NCBI GenBank assembly: GCA_914767715.1
Contig: OU612074.1
Coordinates: forward strand, 5,659,501 to 5,723,500
DNA length: 64,000 nt
Direction: 5' to 3'
DNA from: Membranipora membranacea
Lineage: Eukaryota > Bryozoa > Gymnolaemata > Cheilostomatida > Membraniporidae
Positions 48,889 through 59,489 of the stretch are shown one piece after another. The position numbers were made by a program, and so were the translations under genes. The notes under the pieces were generated by a model. It did no database searches. It was not told the origin of the DNA and saw only the letters and a program-made list of their open reading frames with translations. How positions within the stretch are numbered: the stretch's first letter is position 1; the number at the start of each line of letters is the position of its first letter.

Positions 48889-49982
48889 ATGAATAAGCTG
48901 ATCACTCTCCTCGCTCTTGCTGCCGTAATTGGTAAGTACACTCATGAGCAAACAGTTATTAGTCAAATTGATTTACTGATGGCCTGACGACAATGTAACA
49001 TGTTTGTGTGCAAGGTTTTCATTGCAAGATATTGCGGATTTCGAAACTGGCAAACAGCTGAACGCTAGCATCAGATGAAAACAGCTAACCACTTAATTAA
49101 ATTGCATATGTTGAAAAAATTGAATAAATGCTTTGTAATTTGGGAAAGGGCACCTAGCAGCATCAAGGGGATTACTGTTCATGTTGAACATGATAAACCG
49201 TGTTTTTCTATAGGCCTGTGTGTTGCTGGATATGCTCCTTCTGGTGGGCATGGTGGATTTGGCGGGAATGGTGGAAAGGGCCAAAATGGTGGAAACGTCA
49301 GGAACGGTGGAAACGACAGAAACGACAGAAATGGTGGAAACGACAGAAATGGTGGAAACGACAATAATGGTCGAAATGGAGGTAGGAAAGCAAACTTGTG
49401 AGAAAACGAGTGATTTATTGCTATCAATATCAGCATTGACAATCGCAAAACTTTAGCATCATACCATTTATTGAAAACACAATCAAAGTGAAAGAAGGAA
49501 TGTGACTTCTTGTTCTCACCTCCAATCCTCTAATTTCTTCGCCACTAGAATGGTATAAATACACTGACTGCTGCTGCAAACCAGCAGAACCTCAGTTAGC
49601 CTTCCTTTACATACCAATGACATGTTGCCTGGCTGAGGCTTACACGGGATACAAATGACCAAATGCACAACAAACAATCTGCACACTCAGGTAACAACCG
49701 ATGATCAAAACACTGAGCATCAGCTTAGGTAGCATTCTACAGTGAAGTCAACATCAGTGATATTGTCTTATTCTCCGAATTAGACCCTGTTTGTATGTTT
49801 TGGTCATTAAAACTTGTCGTTATATTTCAGGCCAAAGAGATGGATCAATTAATATCAGAATACCAGATGTGTATAGAATTCCAAAGATAACAGTCGATGT
49901 TCCAGAAGTAAGAGTGAATGTAGCAAAGGTCAGAGTAGGAGTGACCAACAAAAAGGCAGCACACAAGCCACATTACAGTTAA
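48889..49982 (+). CDS. A3: secreted GGNDRN-repeat protein (family A)
   Basis: A predicted secreted protein of 120 residues. Coding exons are 48889-48931, 49214-49381 and 49831-49982, with phase-1 GT-AG introns of 282 and 449 bp. The signal peptide MNKLITLLALAAVI is identical to that of A1. The middle exon begins LCVAGYAPSGGHGGFGG and continues with GGNVRN, GGNDRN, DRNGGNDRN and GGNDNN units: fewer and less regular than in A1. The third exon has the spaced RIPDV, RIPKI, DVPEV and VAKV motifs and ends HKPHYS. Relative to A1 it lacks the short TDV segment between the first two motifs. A 3' untranslated intron (49984-50127) and AATAAA (50324-50329) follow. The frame is intact despite strong divergence in introns, which suggests selection. 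Confidence 0.86.
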
Positions 49983-50409
49983 GGTCAGCATAGTTAACAA
50001 ACTTAACAAATAGAAGCTATTATCAACTTCTAATTCTAAGTATACATTCCATAATCAACACGGTTAGGGTGCTGGTTTCACCGTTTAACTGGAATTACTA
50101 ATAACCATAACTTTATTTAATTTTCAGGTACTTCTCATGAAATGTGCTAACTGAAAGATGTGGAGTAAGGGAAAAAGTCGAAGTTTTGTATGTTAACTGC
50201 AGTTTTGTCAATGTTGTTCAAGTGTTTTATTCAGTTTATGTATCAACAATTTATATTTTTATTGCAAAAACCTTCATATGGTTTTTCGGAGTATGCTTCC
50301 CCTTGGATAATAATAACCCCCTAAATAAACTCATGATGAAATTAGTCAAATCATTATATTATTTCCCTAACATAAGAGTGACTGTGAAACTTAAAACTCT
50401 TTACTGATA

Positions 50410-52490
50410 AGTAACCAATTATTTTAGCCCCCCTGTTTCAGTGTGTATATAACCAGTGGCAGGCATTGTAGTCCCTTTGGACTTAGGGAAGATAAATTAT
50501 GCCAGGCAATACTGTAGTAGAATATAAATTCAGGATTGACTCTCTGCTCACTGGAAGTCCCTTTGATCTATTTATTTTATAATGGCGACCATTAGGCTGC
50601 GCAAAGCTTCACGAAGTATCAGCATATGCTATTTATTGCCAACCTGATTGAATATGATAATTGTTAACATCGAGAATTATTCATGGTTTTTAATTCACCG
50701 ACTAAACTCCCTGATTTTGAATATCAGCATATCAGGTCACAATGATGATATTATGATTAGTCATTCTCTTGCAGAGTACAATTTTAACTTGCTCCTGTAG
50801 TTTCAACCTATGTAACTGATACTGGTGGGTTATTGGTACTCACTACATTGAAACTTAAAGTATAAATATTTCCAACCCTGACACATAACACTACCGCCCA
50901 AAATAAAGTGGGGGGAAAATGAAATCTGTTAATCAAAATGGCTCGGCAAATATCATCCAATCACAAATGTTGTTCAGCTGATAACCGTCAGTAGCTTGGT
51001 AGCTTTCCGCCATTATATAAAAAGTCAATATTAGCCGTCCCCTTCTCTCTACCTTAAAAAAAATTACGTTGCAAAACTGAGCAAATATTTGGTCTCTCTT
51101 AAGAAAGCTTTGTTATACAATATCTATAGAACCTAGAGCAAAATAATATCCGATATTTATGTTGGCTTCCTTATGCTTGGTTCAAAGGATTAAAATTGTA
51201 TCAAAGTCACCGAAATCAAAGGTTCAGTTTACAAATTATGCAAAAAACTTGCTTGGCTGCTGTCAGAAATCTAGGAGTTGATACCAAACATTCGCTTGAA
51301 GCACTCAAACTCACACACTGTGTCTAAGATTATTGCCAATTATTGAGTGTGTCTTGTCATCACCACTATAAAGATTTTCCCAAATTGCTATATAATCTAT
51401 TCCGTCAATTGTTCAGATTTATAAAGCTGTTCCAACATAGATAATAAAAAAACTCAAATAGTCGACAGGTGCTATTGCGAGTATAATATCCATTGCACAC
51501 ATCATGATAAGGTAGCTACCCTCTCTTGATGGCTATGGATTGAGAAAAATTAGTTTGGATGGTAAAATCTGTGCGAAACTTATTCCAGATATCAGAAAAG
51601 TTGCTGCGGTCATAAGTCAAAAACAAAACCCAGCTGACAGTTGAGTGCAGGGGATCAGACGAAATCAAATGTAGAAGGTTGACAACCTTGCACCATTAAT
51701 TAGTCACACTTCTTGCTGTATATTTTACTGGTTATATAAATTATTCAAGTAATTTTAGTTTGAAGCCTAAAATGAGCCCCAGTGCATTGTTCAATCAATG
51801 AAAACATTGTCAGTTTCTTTTCATTCAATTAATCAGAATAATTGTCCTGGTTGTTATTAAGGATAAGCTTTAATGGGAGTGATATGCGCACCAATTAATG
51901 CTGAAATGTGCTAGTAATACCTTTTGATTGTATTAGGTTGAAGTGTAAAAAAGCAATTATAGATTAATATCTTAGTCAAATAGTAACTTGCGCTTTCAAA
52001 CTTTTGAATGTTTATTTTGAACTACACTGTGTAACCGTAATTCTAAATCCAAAACACCTTAATATGAATCATTGATTAAACCACTAGGTGGTTCAATATT
52101 ACTTATGCATCAAATTATTCTCTGATTCTTCACCTCCGTATTGATGTGCTTCTTTAAAAAATTGGTCCACTCTAAGTGCATTATATATCTATCGCAGTGG
52201 AGGCCTTCCTATAAACGCTCCCATAAAATTAACCCTGAAAAGGGTGTGATATTTAACGTCACAGAGCTGTTAGTGCGCTGTGTTGATAGAAATTCCTCAA
52301 CAACTTTAGATAAATAGGTCACGCATCAACATCTTTGTTGACTACACATAGTATCCTAGTGAATGCGGTTATGTCTACATGGCGGCTGTTTAATAATCTT
52401 TGACAAGGCTCTCCCCACATAAAATATCACATTGCTGTCAAAACAAACATTATCGCTCATAATAAACTACCTTATCGATGACTGCGAATT
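50410..52490. other. No gene recognised downstream of A3
   Basis: AT-rich sequence with only short frames and no convincing repeat or transposon ends. Confidence 0.4.
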
Positions 52491-52494
52491 ATGC

Positions 52495-52526
52495 TCACAG
52501 AGTAAGGATATATCCTTACTCTGTGA
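52495..52526. repeat. Perfect 32-bp palindrome
   Basis: The sequence reads identically on both strands, with half-site TCACAGAGTAAGGATA. There is no spacer. It could be a hairpin, a protein-binding dyad or the relic of a small inverted-repeat element. Confidence 0.85.
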
Positions 52527-52712
52527 TATGATCATCGTATAAACATCCATAACCATAGAAGGATAAAAGCCCCAATTCACAAAGCCAGAGTTAGTTTATT
52601 AGCGATGATCAATTGGCCTAACATTATTCAACTTACGTTATTAAATTTACGATACTTAGTTTTGGGCAAAATATTTCGATGGCAATAATGTCGTCAGATA
52701 ACTGATGTTATC

Positions 52713-52849
52713 TAAGTGACGCATCTGTCGATTCAGAAAATGAAGCTTCTGGGGCCATTCTAGAAGAATGGGGCAGGCAACTGTTGGTGAAGGAATACGT
52801 TTCTCCACAAGAACTGACCGTGGAGGATATGCATGCAGAGGTAGGCTTG
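52713..52849 (+). other. Possible coding exon fragment, acidic
   Basis: An open stretch encodes SDASVDSENEASGAILEEWG and continues to a QLLVKEYVSPQELTVEDMHAE segment, ending at a donor-like GAG-GTAGGC at 52849. No start codon lies in this frame, and a stop lies just upstream (52702-52704 region). The minus-strand frame at 52708-52905 is its shadow. It lies outside the transposon ends at 53958. It may be a remnant of another transposon gene; I do not recognise it. Confidence 0.35.
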
Positions 52850-53436
52850 TTTCTCAAACGGAATGACAATAATATTTCAATTGACATTACAATAATTGAT
52901 GACAAATAAATTTTGATTTATATAACCAGCAAACATTTGTGTCTTTGTTGATGTTTTGTGTTCTGACCATTTTTTACAAAATATCAAGAATCTTTGTCAG
53001 AGTTAGCTGCCGCACAGTATTTTTCGGATTTACCTCGGCTCGCCATCTACCCAGCACATTATTTTGAATTTCATCATCGCATAGAATTTTTGTCTGCTGA
53101 TAAAGTTTAATCAATTAAAAATCTCCAATTATAAATATACCATGGATGGCAAGCAGCAGGTCCTCAGTAAAGTTCACATAATTATACATAAGGTGTACTA
53201 TAAGCTTTTCAGTTTCAAGAATATGAGAACAGTTACACAGTTAATGTCTAAAGCTTTATCTAAAGTCTAAAGCTATAACAAATTTGAATGCTAATGTCTA
53301 AAAATACTTGATCTCCTTTCCCTTCGCCTTATTTTCACTAAGTTCGTGCAGCCGATGACTCAGCTATCGCTGGATTATTTTATTATCTGACCTGCGTCTT
53401 ACCTCAGTTTATAGTATGTGTCATTTATTCTCAATC

Positions 53437-53438
<2 letters not shown>

Positions 53439-53476
<38 letters not shown>

Positions 53477-53514
53477 GCACGCACACACACGCACACACAC
53501 ACACACACACACAC
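53439..53514. repeat. (CA)n microsatellite
   Basis: About 76 bp of CA repeats with a few CG interruptions. Between 52930 and 53438, and from 53515 to 53957, no gene is recognisable. Confidence 0.92.
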
Positions 53515-53957
53515 CGCCGTGCTTGTTGTAGTATAAAATTCTAAGTTTGTTTACTTAGCCAGTAGATTTCAGTGGAGTATTGTATTCAATGGGGGCCTTT
53601 CATAGTATACCTTACTACACAATACAGCCTTAATTTGGTGCTCTGTGTTGACCTACATTTGCAGAAATCACACAAATAAGCTGACTTTTTAGACCATCAT
53701 ATCTCAAATTTGGGAATGGGGATGCCAGTGCCCTTCCAGGAGGTTGCAATTGAGATGTGGGTGCATAGGCTCATAGTGGAAAATGAAAATCAGCACCATG
53801 GATTTTCTGCTGTATTGAATACAAAATAGCTCTGTTGGTTTTGATTTTACAATAGGCTGATCACTCAAACAGCTCTCTGACGTCACAAAACGTCAACCAA
53901 GTAGGTCCAATGACATAACCATGATGTGACAATATATGTTAAAGTATTTCCCTCATA

Positions 53958-54130
53958 TAGGCCAGAAGCAGCTATAGCCTAAGTTGTTATGGCACGGACA
54001 ATATTTGATGGCAGGATTCTGATCACTTTTTATACTACATCAATATATGTTCTGTAAAATTCACCGGGTGTACCCAGTTGTAGTGGTCATATTTTGAAAA
54101 TAAATGGCAATTCGTTTTCAATTTAAATGA
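53958..54130 (+). repeat. Left terminal inverted repeat
   Basis: Pairs with 60568 to about 60380 in opposite orientation. It includes the end motif GGCCAGAAGCAGC, ATGGCACGGACAAT, GGGTGTACCCAGTTGTAG (about 54066-54083) and AAATAAATGGCA, which also belongs to the subterminal repeat unit. The left end holds only one shortened unit, whereas the right end holds six. Confidence 0.75.
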
Positions 54131-54363
54131 AGAGAACATAAATCCTCAAGCTGACCTACTTGTATAGAGGACCAATCATCAGTGTGATAATAAATAAATC
54201 TATTTATAAAATACTCAATCACATCAACTTGAATTTGGCATTGACATAGCAAATATTAATAATGCATCTTTGTACGGTGCTATTGACTTACGCCCAGCCT
54301 TTGTTAAATTTAACTCTCATGCTTTAGCAGATGACATAATACAAGGAAGCATGAACATGTCTA

Positions 54364-54565
54364 ACAAAATGACGGTATCACTTTGACTAACATTATGGAG
54401 TGTATTATTCACTATGAGAAAGTAGATGAAGCAGCCGAGAGTGTTGTTTTGTCAGCCTCAAAGCTTGTTGAACTCAAATATGTGACTAAAGAGTGGGTGA
54501 AAACTGGAAAAGAGCCGGAATGCTTCATTGCCAAAAATCTATTGACAATGACAATGGATGAATGA
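54364..54565 (+). other. Open stretch near the start of the transposon gene
   Basis: A frame opened after an upstream stop encodes NDGITLTNIMECIIHYEKVD and continues through KLVELKYVTKEWVKTGKEPE to a stop at 54563-54565. It lies 36 bp before the first exon I can support for the transposon gene and might be its 5' coding part with a lesion. I see no clear donor that would join it. Confidence 0.35.
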
Positions 54566-54810
54566 AGTACCTATAAATACCATCGTCTTTGTATGTTCAG
54601 ATTTTCTAAATCCAAGCTAGAAAGAGCCAAGGAAAGTGCCATGAAGAGAAAGGTATGTATAGAACATGCTCATGATTCAGGATTTACTCTCAAGGTATTA
54701 ATTGATGACCACGGTGCTGTATGGAAGACCACCTTGTGTTGCTTTGTTTGAACCGATATGAAACTTTGTGTGACGTTGCTCTCAGTCAGAGATAGTGTTA
54801 GGGCCAAGAA

Positions 54811-54899
54811 GATCATTCCGTGATAAATAAGAGAGTTCTATCAAGGAGTCAAAGACTTTTACTCCTTGATAGAACTCTATTATTTATCACAGAATGATC
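54811..54899. repeat. 39-bp inverted repeat with 11-bp loop
   Basis: The left arm 54811-54849 and right arm 54861-54899 pair at 37 of 39 positions, starting GATCATTCCG and ending AGAATGATC. It lies in the intron between exons 1 and 2 of the transposon gene. It could be a very small hairpin element or structured RNA. Confidence 0.88.
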
Positions 54900-56183
54900 A
54901 CAACACTGAATTAAATCATAGTTGGAAAATCTGAGATGCCTTCAATTTTTTTCAGTCTTGATTGATTGACCCTTGTAATTGCTACTCATTAACCCTGCTC
55001 TAATAATATCCTGTTTTTAAGAATGAGGATGGAGCCAATTTGCCAAGCCCAAAAAAACTCAGGTCTTCAGAACCGAGTACTAGTAAGCCTCAGACATTCT
55101 CTTCTACCTGTGTCATATGTAATAAGGAGAAGTACGAAAACCGCAAGAAACTACCGACCTCTAGAGCTGAGACTTTAGATGCTGGTAAGTACAATAAACT
55201 GCTACATCATAATCTCAGGTTTTATTCTGCCTTCTGCAGACTCTGTAGGGTTGAATTGTTGATTAATTGAGGGAACTTTTTCAATTACATGTGTTGTATG
55301 ATCTAAGCTGCAGCAATCATAACTATCTGGAGACGAATGATATATCAGTGAGAGAGCCAGCTTTCAAAAACATTATCCTTCTATTTAGGGGGTTTACTTC
55401 CTGCCGCAGAAGCCAAGAATGACACAAAGCTGTTGTCAAGTTTTCAGTTAGGAGATCATGTTGCCCGTGAAATGAGATATCATCGTGCATGCCACAAGAA
55501 TTATATTGCAACTGTTACGAACCAGCTCAGGTAAAAACTATAAAATCTGTTTGCCACTTATCATTGTCATTTGTCTGGCTCAACATTATGTGTGTTACAT
55601 TCCTATGCTGTCCCTCTTTGAAAATTGTGAACAAGTTCACTTGGGCGTAGAGATGAGTTCATATGAAGTGCTGTAAAATTGTTATACCAATTGTTTTAGA
55701 TCTAAATCAAAAGCTCGCTTTGTGAGATCTGCATCAACTTGAGGACCTGGTTAGCCCAAAGATAGAGCGCGAGAAGGGTTCTTACACTGTATCTGATTTA
55801 CTTGGCTTATATAATAAACTACATAGAGATAACAGAGAAGATGAGACCAGGTAAGACTATGATATATATTTATATATACTAGTATCCCACAATGCAATTT
55901 CCTGGAATTCCCAGTGAGATCATAGCGATAAAATCTTGCGAGACTGGGGTTCCCAGGTTGAAGTTGCATTGTGCAAGCATTATCAACCTGCGGTTTTGAG
56001 AACACTCAAATGCATTGATCAATCTTTGGCCTTGTTAGATTAGGATTAATTAAAGTGATTGTAAAGGATCAGGGTTTTTGGTATCATTCTAGAGATCTCA
56101 GTCTAGTTTAGAACATTATTCTATGTTCAAAAGCAGCCTGTGGCCCAGTTAAGACTTATTTGCCCTCAAAGCTGGGATGAGAA

Positions 56184-56255
56184 GGTACTAAAAAGGTACT
56201 ATTTTTTTCATTTGGAGTTGTGATCACTTGTTGAAAATAGTACCTTTTTAGTACC
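56184..56255. repeat. 22-bp perfect inverted repeat in the large intron
   Basis: The arms are 56184-56205 (beginning GGTACTAAAAAGG) and 56234-56255, with a 28-bp loop. Each arm itself contains GGTACT twice. Confidence 0.85.
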
Positions 56256-56479
56256 TCAGATTATGATGGGAATATACAGTACTTTGTAACTAAGGCGTAT
56301 TGTTATGACACAGTGGTTTTGATATACTGCATGTGATATCAAAACACATAGAATTTACCTATTGGATGAACGAGTGAATACAAGGCGTTATTTATCTGTC
56401 CCATGTGGTTTAGCTGGTAAAATAGGATAGTATATGACATTTCATAATACAGTGACAAAGCTAACGATCAAAATCGAAC

Positions 56480-56671
56480 ATGGCAAAAAATTACAGCTCT
56501 AGCTCATCCGACAGTGAGAATGAAAATTACAGGGAGATTAACAGCTCTAGTGAGAGCAAGATTGAATATCATTTAGGAGGCATTTGTAGCCAATCGACGT
56601 CGAGTCCATGTGATTATCAGAGGGAAAATATCTCTAAGGTAGTCACACCACTTAAGTTTAAACCCGTATGA
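56480..56671 (+). other. Serine-rich open frame inside the large intron
   Basis: It begins with a true ATG and encodes MAKNYSSSSSDSENENYREI, then a further Ser/Glu-rich stretch. A donor-like AAG-GTAGTC lies at about 56640. Acidic, Ser-rich starts of this type are common in transposon proteins. It could be an exon of a second gene nested in the element, or the true start of another transcript. I do not recognise it. Confidence 0.35.
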
Positions 56672-57178
56672 TTTCGGCTACTGGAAATAACCCACAGTGC
56701 TTTGGCAGATACAACATTTTCTGTTAACCATGGTTACTGCTCGAGATAGAAATTGGCAATGTAAAGGCAGATCAATACATCGCTAAGTATTTCAAGGTTT
56801 TGTTTACATTAATATGATGAATAAATGAGATTGTGGCTATGACATTCCAATCAAACTCCGTTTTCAGCCCGCATGAAAACCAGTGATATGCTTCAATTAT
56901 TAGCTTCATGAATAGCGGCTCTCAATAGAATTTCAATGGAAGATACAAAATTTACACAGGTAGATTGTGTGTTTTTCTTGAAAATATGTATTTCCAAATC
57001 GAACAGAAATCTAAAATAAATTCTTTGTAAATCTCGACACGACATTTCAGGCATGAGGATGATGTTAAAATCCAAAGCATGCAATGATTGATCAAGGAGT
57101 ATCTCCCTGGATTGATACTGAGTGATTTGAGGTTTTGACAATCTTTTCAACAATTTTTGCAAATATTCTGATGTTTAA

Positions 57179-57547
57179 ACACTCAAGGCTTTTTTGGATA
57201 AACTGTGTTGTTTACATTGTTTGAAAACGGAGCATGACAAGGCAAAACTAGAGAAGTTACAGAAAACTACTAGTAAAATTGTTTTAACCGAGGTTGATGA
57301 TTATTTTTTTAGATTAGATCAGCTTAATCTTCCAAAGACTGACGAGTTTTTATTTTCCGTCTGTGCTCACTATTTTAGTAAAGTTTCTGAGGACCCAAGC
57401 CATTCTCTTTTTAATAGAATCAAGATCAAAAATTTTAAAACATCCTCTCGTAAACCTGTAATATCAAAATACCATCCTGAGAAGTGTCGAACTGAGAAGC
57501 GCAAGAAGAGTTTTCTTCAGTTTTTCATGTGGCATTATAATGGATGA
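57179..57547 (+). other. Unassigned 122-codon open stretch with CCLHC
   Basis: It is open from 57179 to the stop at 57545-57547. It encodes LDKLCCLHCLKTEHDKAKLE, then a central DYFFRLDQLNLPKTDEFLFS, and ends basic (KCRTEKRKKSFLQFF). No ATG precedes it. The phases of exons 4 and 5 of the transposon gene fit each other without it. The charged, non-repetitive composition looks like real or formerly real protein, perhaps an alternative exon. Confidence 0.35.
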
Positions 57548-58334
57548 AATACTTTTTTTCTATAACCAACCTATATTTATCATTTATTTCACTGGAAAAT
57601 GATATTTTGGTTGTGAAATAAACACATTACATACACAGAAATTACAAGTCACAAAGTAAATTCAACTCAATAAATTTGTCATCTAGTTGTTTCAGACTTC
57701 AGGGTGATGTAAAATGTAAATGAATTTGACTGCCTCCTAAAGATTAGTATCGATAATCGTGTTAGCAGTGGGATACCTGGAGAAACTTTCTATTTTTTCA
57801 TTACATCTTGTCCATCTGTGTGCATCACAGATACTCAGCACATCTTAACATAGACTATCAATAATACTGACTGAGTGCAGCAGGTCTAATGAGAGCACAT
57901 GTCACTGCACACATCAGTCACTTAGGAAATTAATTTGTCGAGTTTTTGAGTTATTTCGTCAGTATTGGTCTGATTTGGGAGGCTAGTGTTGGGTAAATTG
58001 TAAGATTTGGTACAAACTATAAAGCATTGCATGGACCATTTTTGGGTGAATCTGAAATAAGCAAGGCTTTGTCAGCAGGAAGAATCAATTGCTCCATCAT
58101 AATCTTATTTTAACAGAGCAAACAAGCGTATCGGTCTGAAATGAAAATGACTCATTTTCATGCTTGAAAAACAGCGGACAGGGAATGCGTCAAAGTCATA
58201 GTCGTTGATTGTAATGTACAGTGGTTCTTCTAATCTCTTCTTTGACATGGGCTCATAACAGATATAAAGGTTGTTTTGATTAACGGTCTCAACTCATCAA
58301 ATAGTGTGTATACAAATTATATAACTTGCTTTTG

Positions 58335-58362
58335 CACAAGTCTGTCATCAGACAGACTTGTG
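58335..58362. repeat. 12-bp inverted repeat with 4-bp loop
   Basis: CACAAGTCTGTC, then ATCA, then GACAGACTTGTG. It is perfect and lies in the large intron of the transposon gene. Confidence 0.8.
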
Positions 58363-59489
58363 AGTGACTTTGTCATTTATTTGCAAAAGTTGTTATCTAA
58401 CCACAATAGTCACTAATATTACAGTATTTCCCCAATAACAGGCTCATCACAAATCGCCTGGACTAGTTGGGCGGTGCATGAGTAGGCAACTCAATGTTGT
58501 TAACTTATAACCCCAAAACCTACCAGACCAAATAACCCTGATGACTAATTTTATATGCAAATGCATGTGTGATAGCTGTCTTAATCTGATTTCAAGCTCA
58601 AAAATGATACCAAGAAACCTGTTCCTTTACAATCACTTTAAAAAAATATGAAAAGTTATGTCAAAATCTTTTTCTTCCTCGGACTAACATGTATTGTGCT
58701 TTAAGACAAAAATATAATCTTTTTACAGCCGAAAAGCTTTTGTCTACCGCCTGAAGAGAGAGTTTAAAGGCCGCCTTAGTTTTCATCAAGCCTCTGATCC
58801 CTCTCATGGTGATATAGTGACGAGCAGCAATGCAGTTTTGACTGATTTGGTGACTGATACATCAGTACTCACAAACACATCCAGCCTCTTGAGCGAGGTC
58901 GACACTGCCAGCTCATGTGATGAGGAAATCCCTTTCAATAGTGTAACCCAATCCAATCAATATCAACTCAATCAGGCAGCAATTTCACTCCGTTTGTATA
59001 TAGATCAAACCAAAAAAGTCAAGATCCCCTGGCCACCTACTGCAGAGAACCTTAACGCTGAGGCCTGTGTCGAATTTGTTCCGCCACCACTATTTAATTT
59101 TCTAGCAATGACGACAGGTCATGCTGATGTGGTCTGTGACTGGAACACCTACTATAATTTGGACGCCTCTGTTCGCCTAAAAATTCTCAGCTTAGCCCAA
59201 GACGTTGTACAGCTAAGCTCAAAAGGTGCTGCTGTTACTCCTAAGTCTTTAGCCATCGGCCTAACAGTGAGGCATATGACTGGGTCTAAATTGCTAGCCA
59301 AACTTATTCATGGATTTGGTTATTCTTGCAGCTATGACTCAATTATTAGGCTCGAAACAGCACTTGCTTTGAAGCAAGCTGCAAATACAGCTTTCAGAGA
59401 GAACAGTCTTGATGAGGAGGAGGAGGAGGAGGCTGGCGGAGACGAGGATGATGAGGATGAGGAAAATGAGTGACCAAATAATAAAAGTT

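Larger units (their letters stand above)
54601..59473 (+). pseudogene. Transposon gene, five exons, one frameshift; CxxC/HxxC protein
   Basis: Exons 54601-54652, 55022-55184, 55389-55530, 55700-55850 and 58729-59473 have GT-AG borders, and their phases fit (0, 1, 2, 2). They encode FSKSKLERAKESAMKRK, then a Ser/Lys-rich stretch with CVICNKEKYENRKK, then GDHVAREMRYHRACHKNY. CVIC and HRAC suggest a zinc site. An arginine/lysine-rich RLKREFKGRLSFHQASDPS follows, then IPWPPTAENL, VPPPLFNFLA, LSLAQDVVQLSSKG and a final YDSIIRLETALAL. These last motifs resemble a multicopy protein family of cnidarians and molluscs, by memory only. One extra T at about 55740 shifts the frame in exon 4. The protein then ends in an acidic DEEEEEE tail, where relatives, as I recall, continue into a larger domain. 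No start codon is identified. It is probably defective. Confidence 0.65.
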
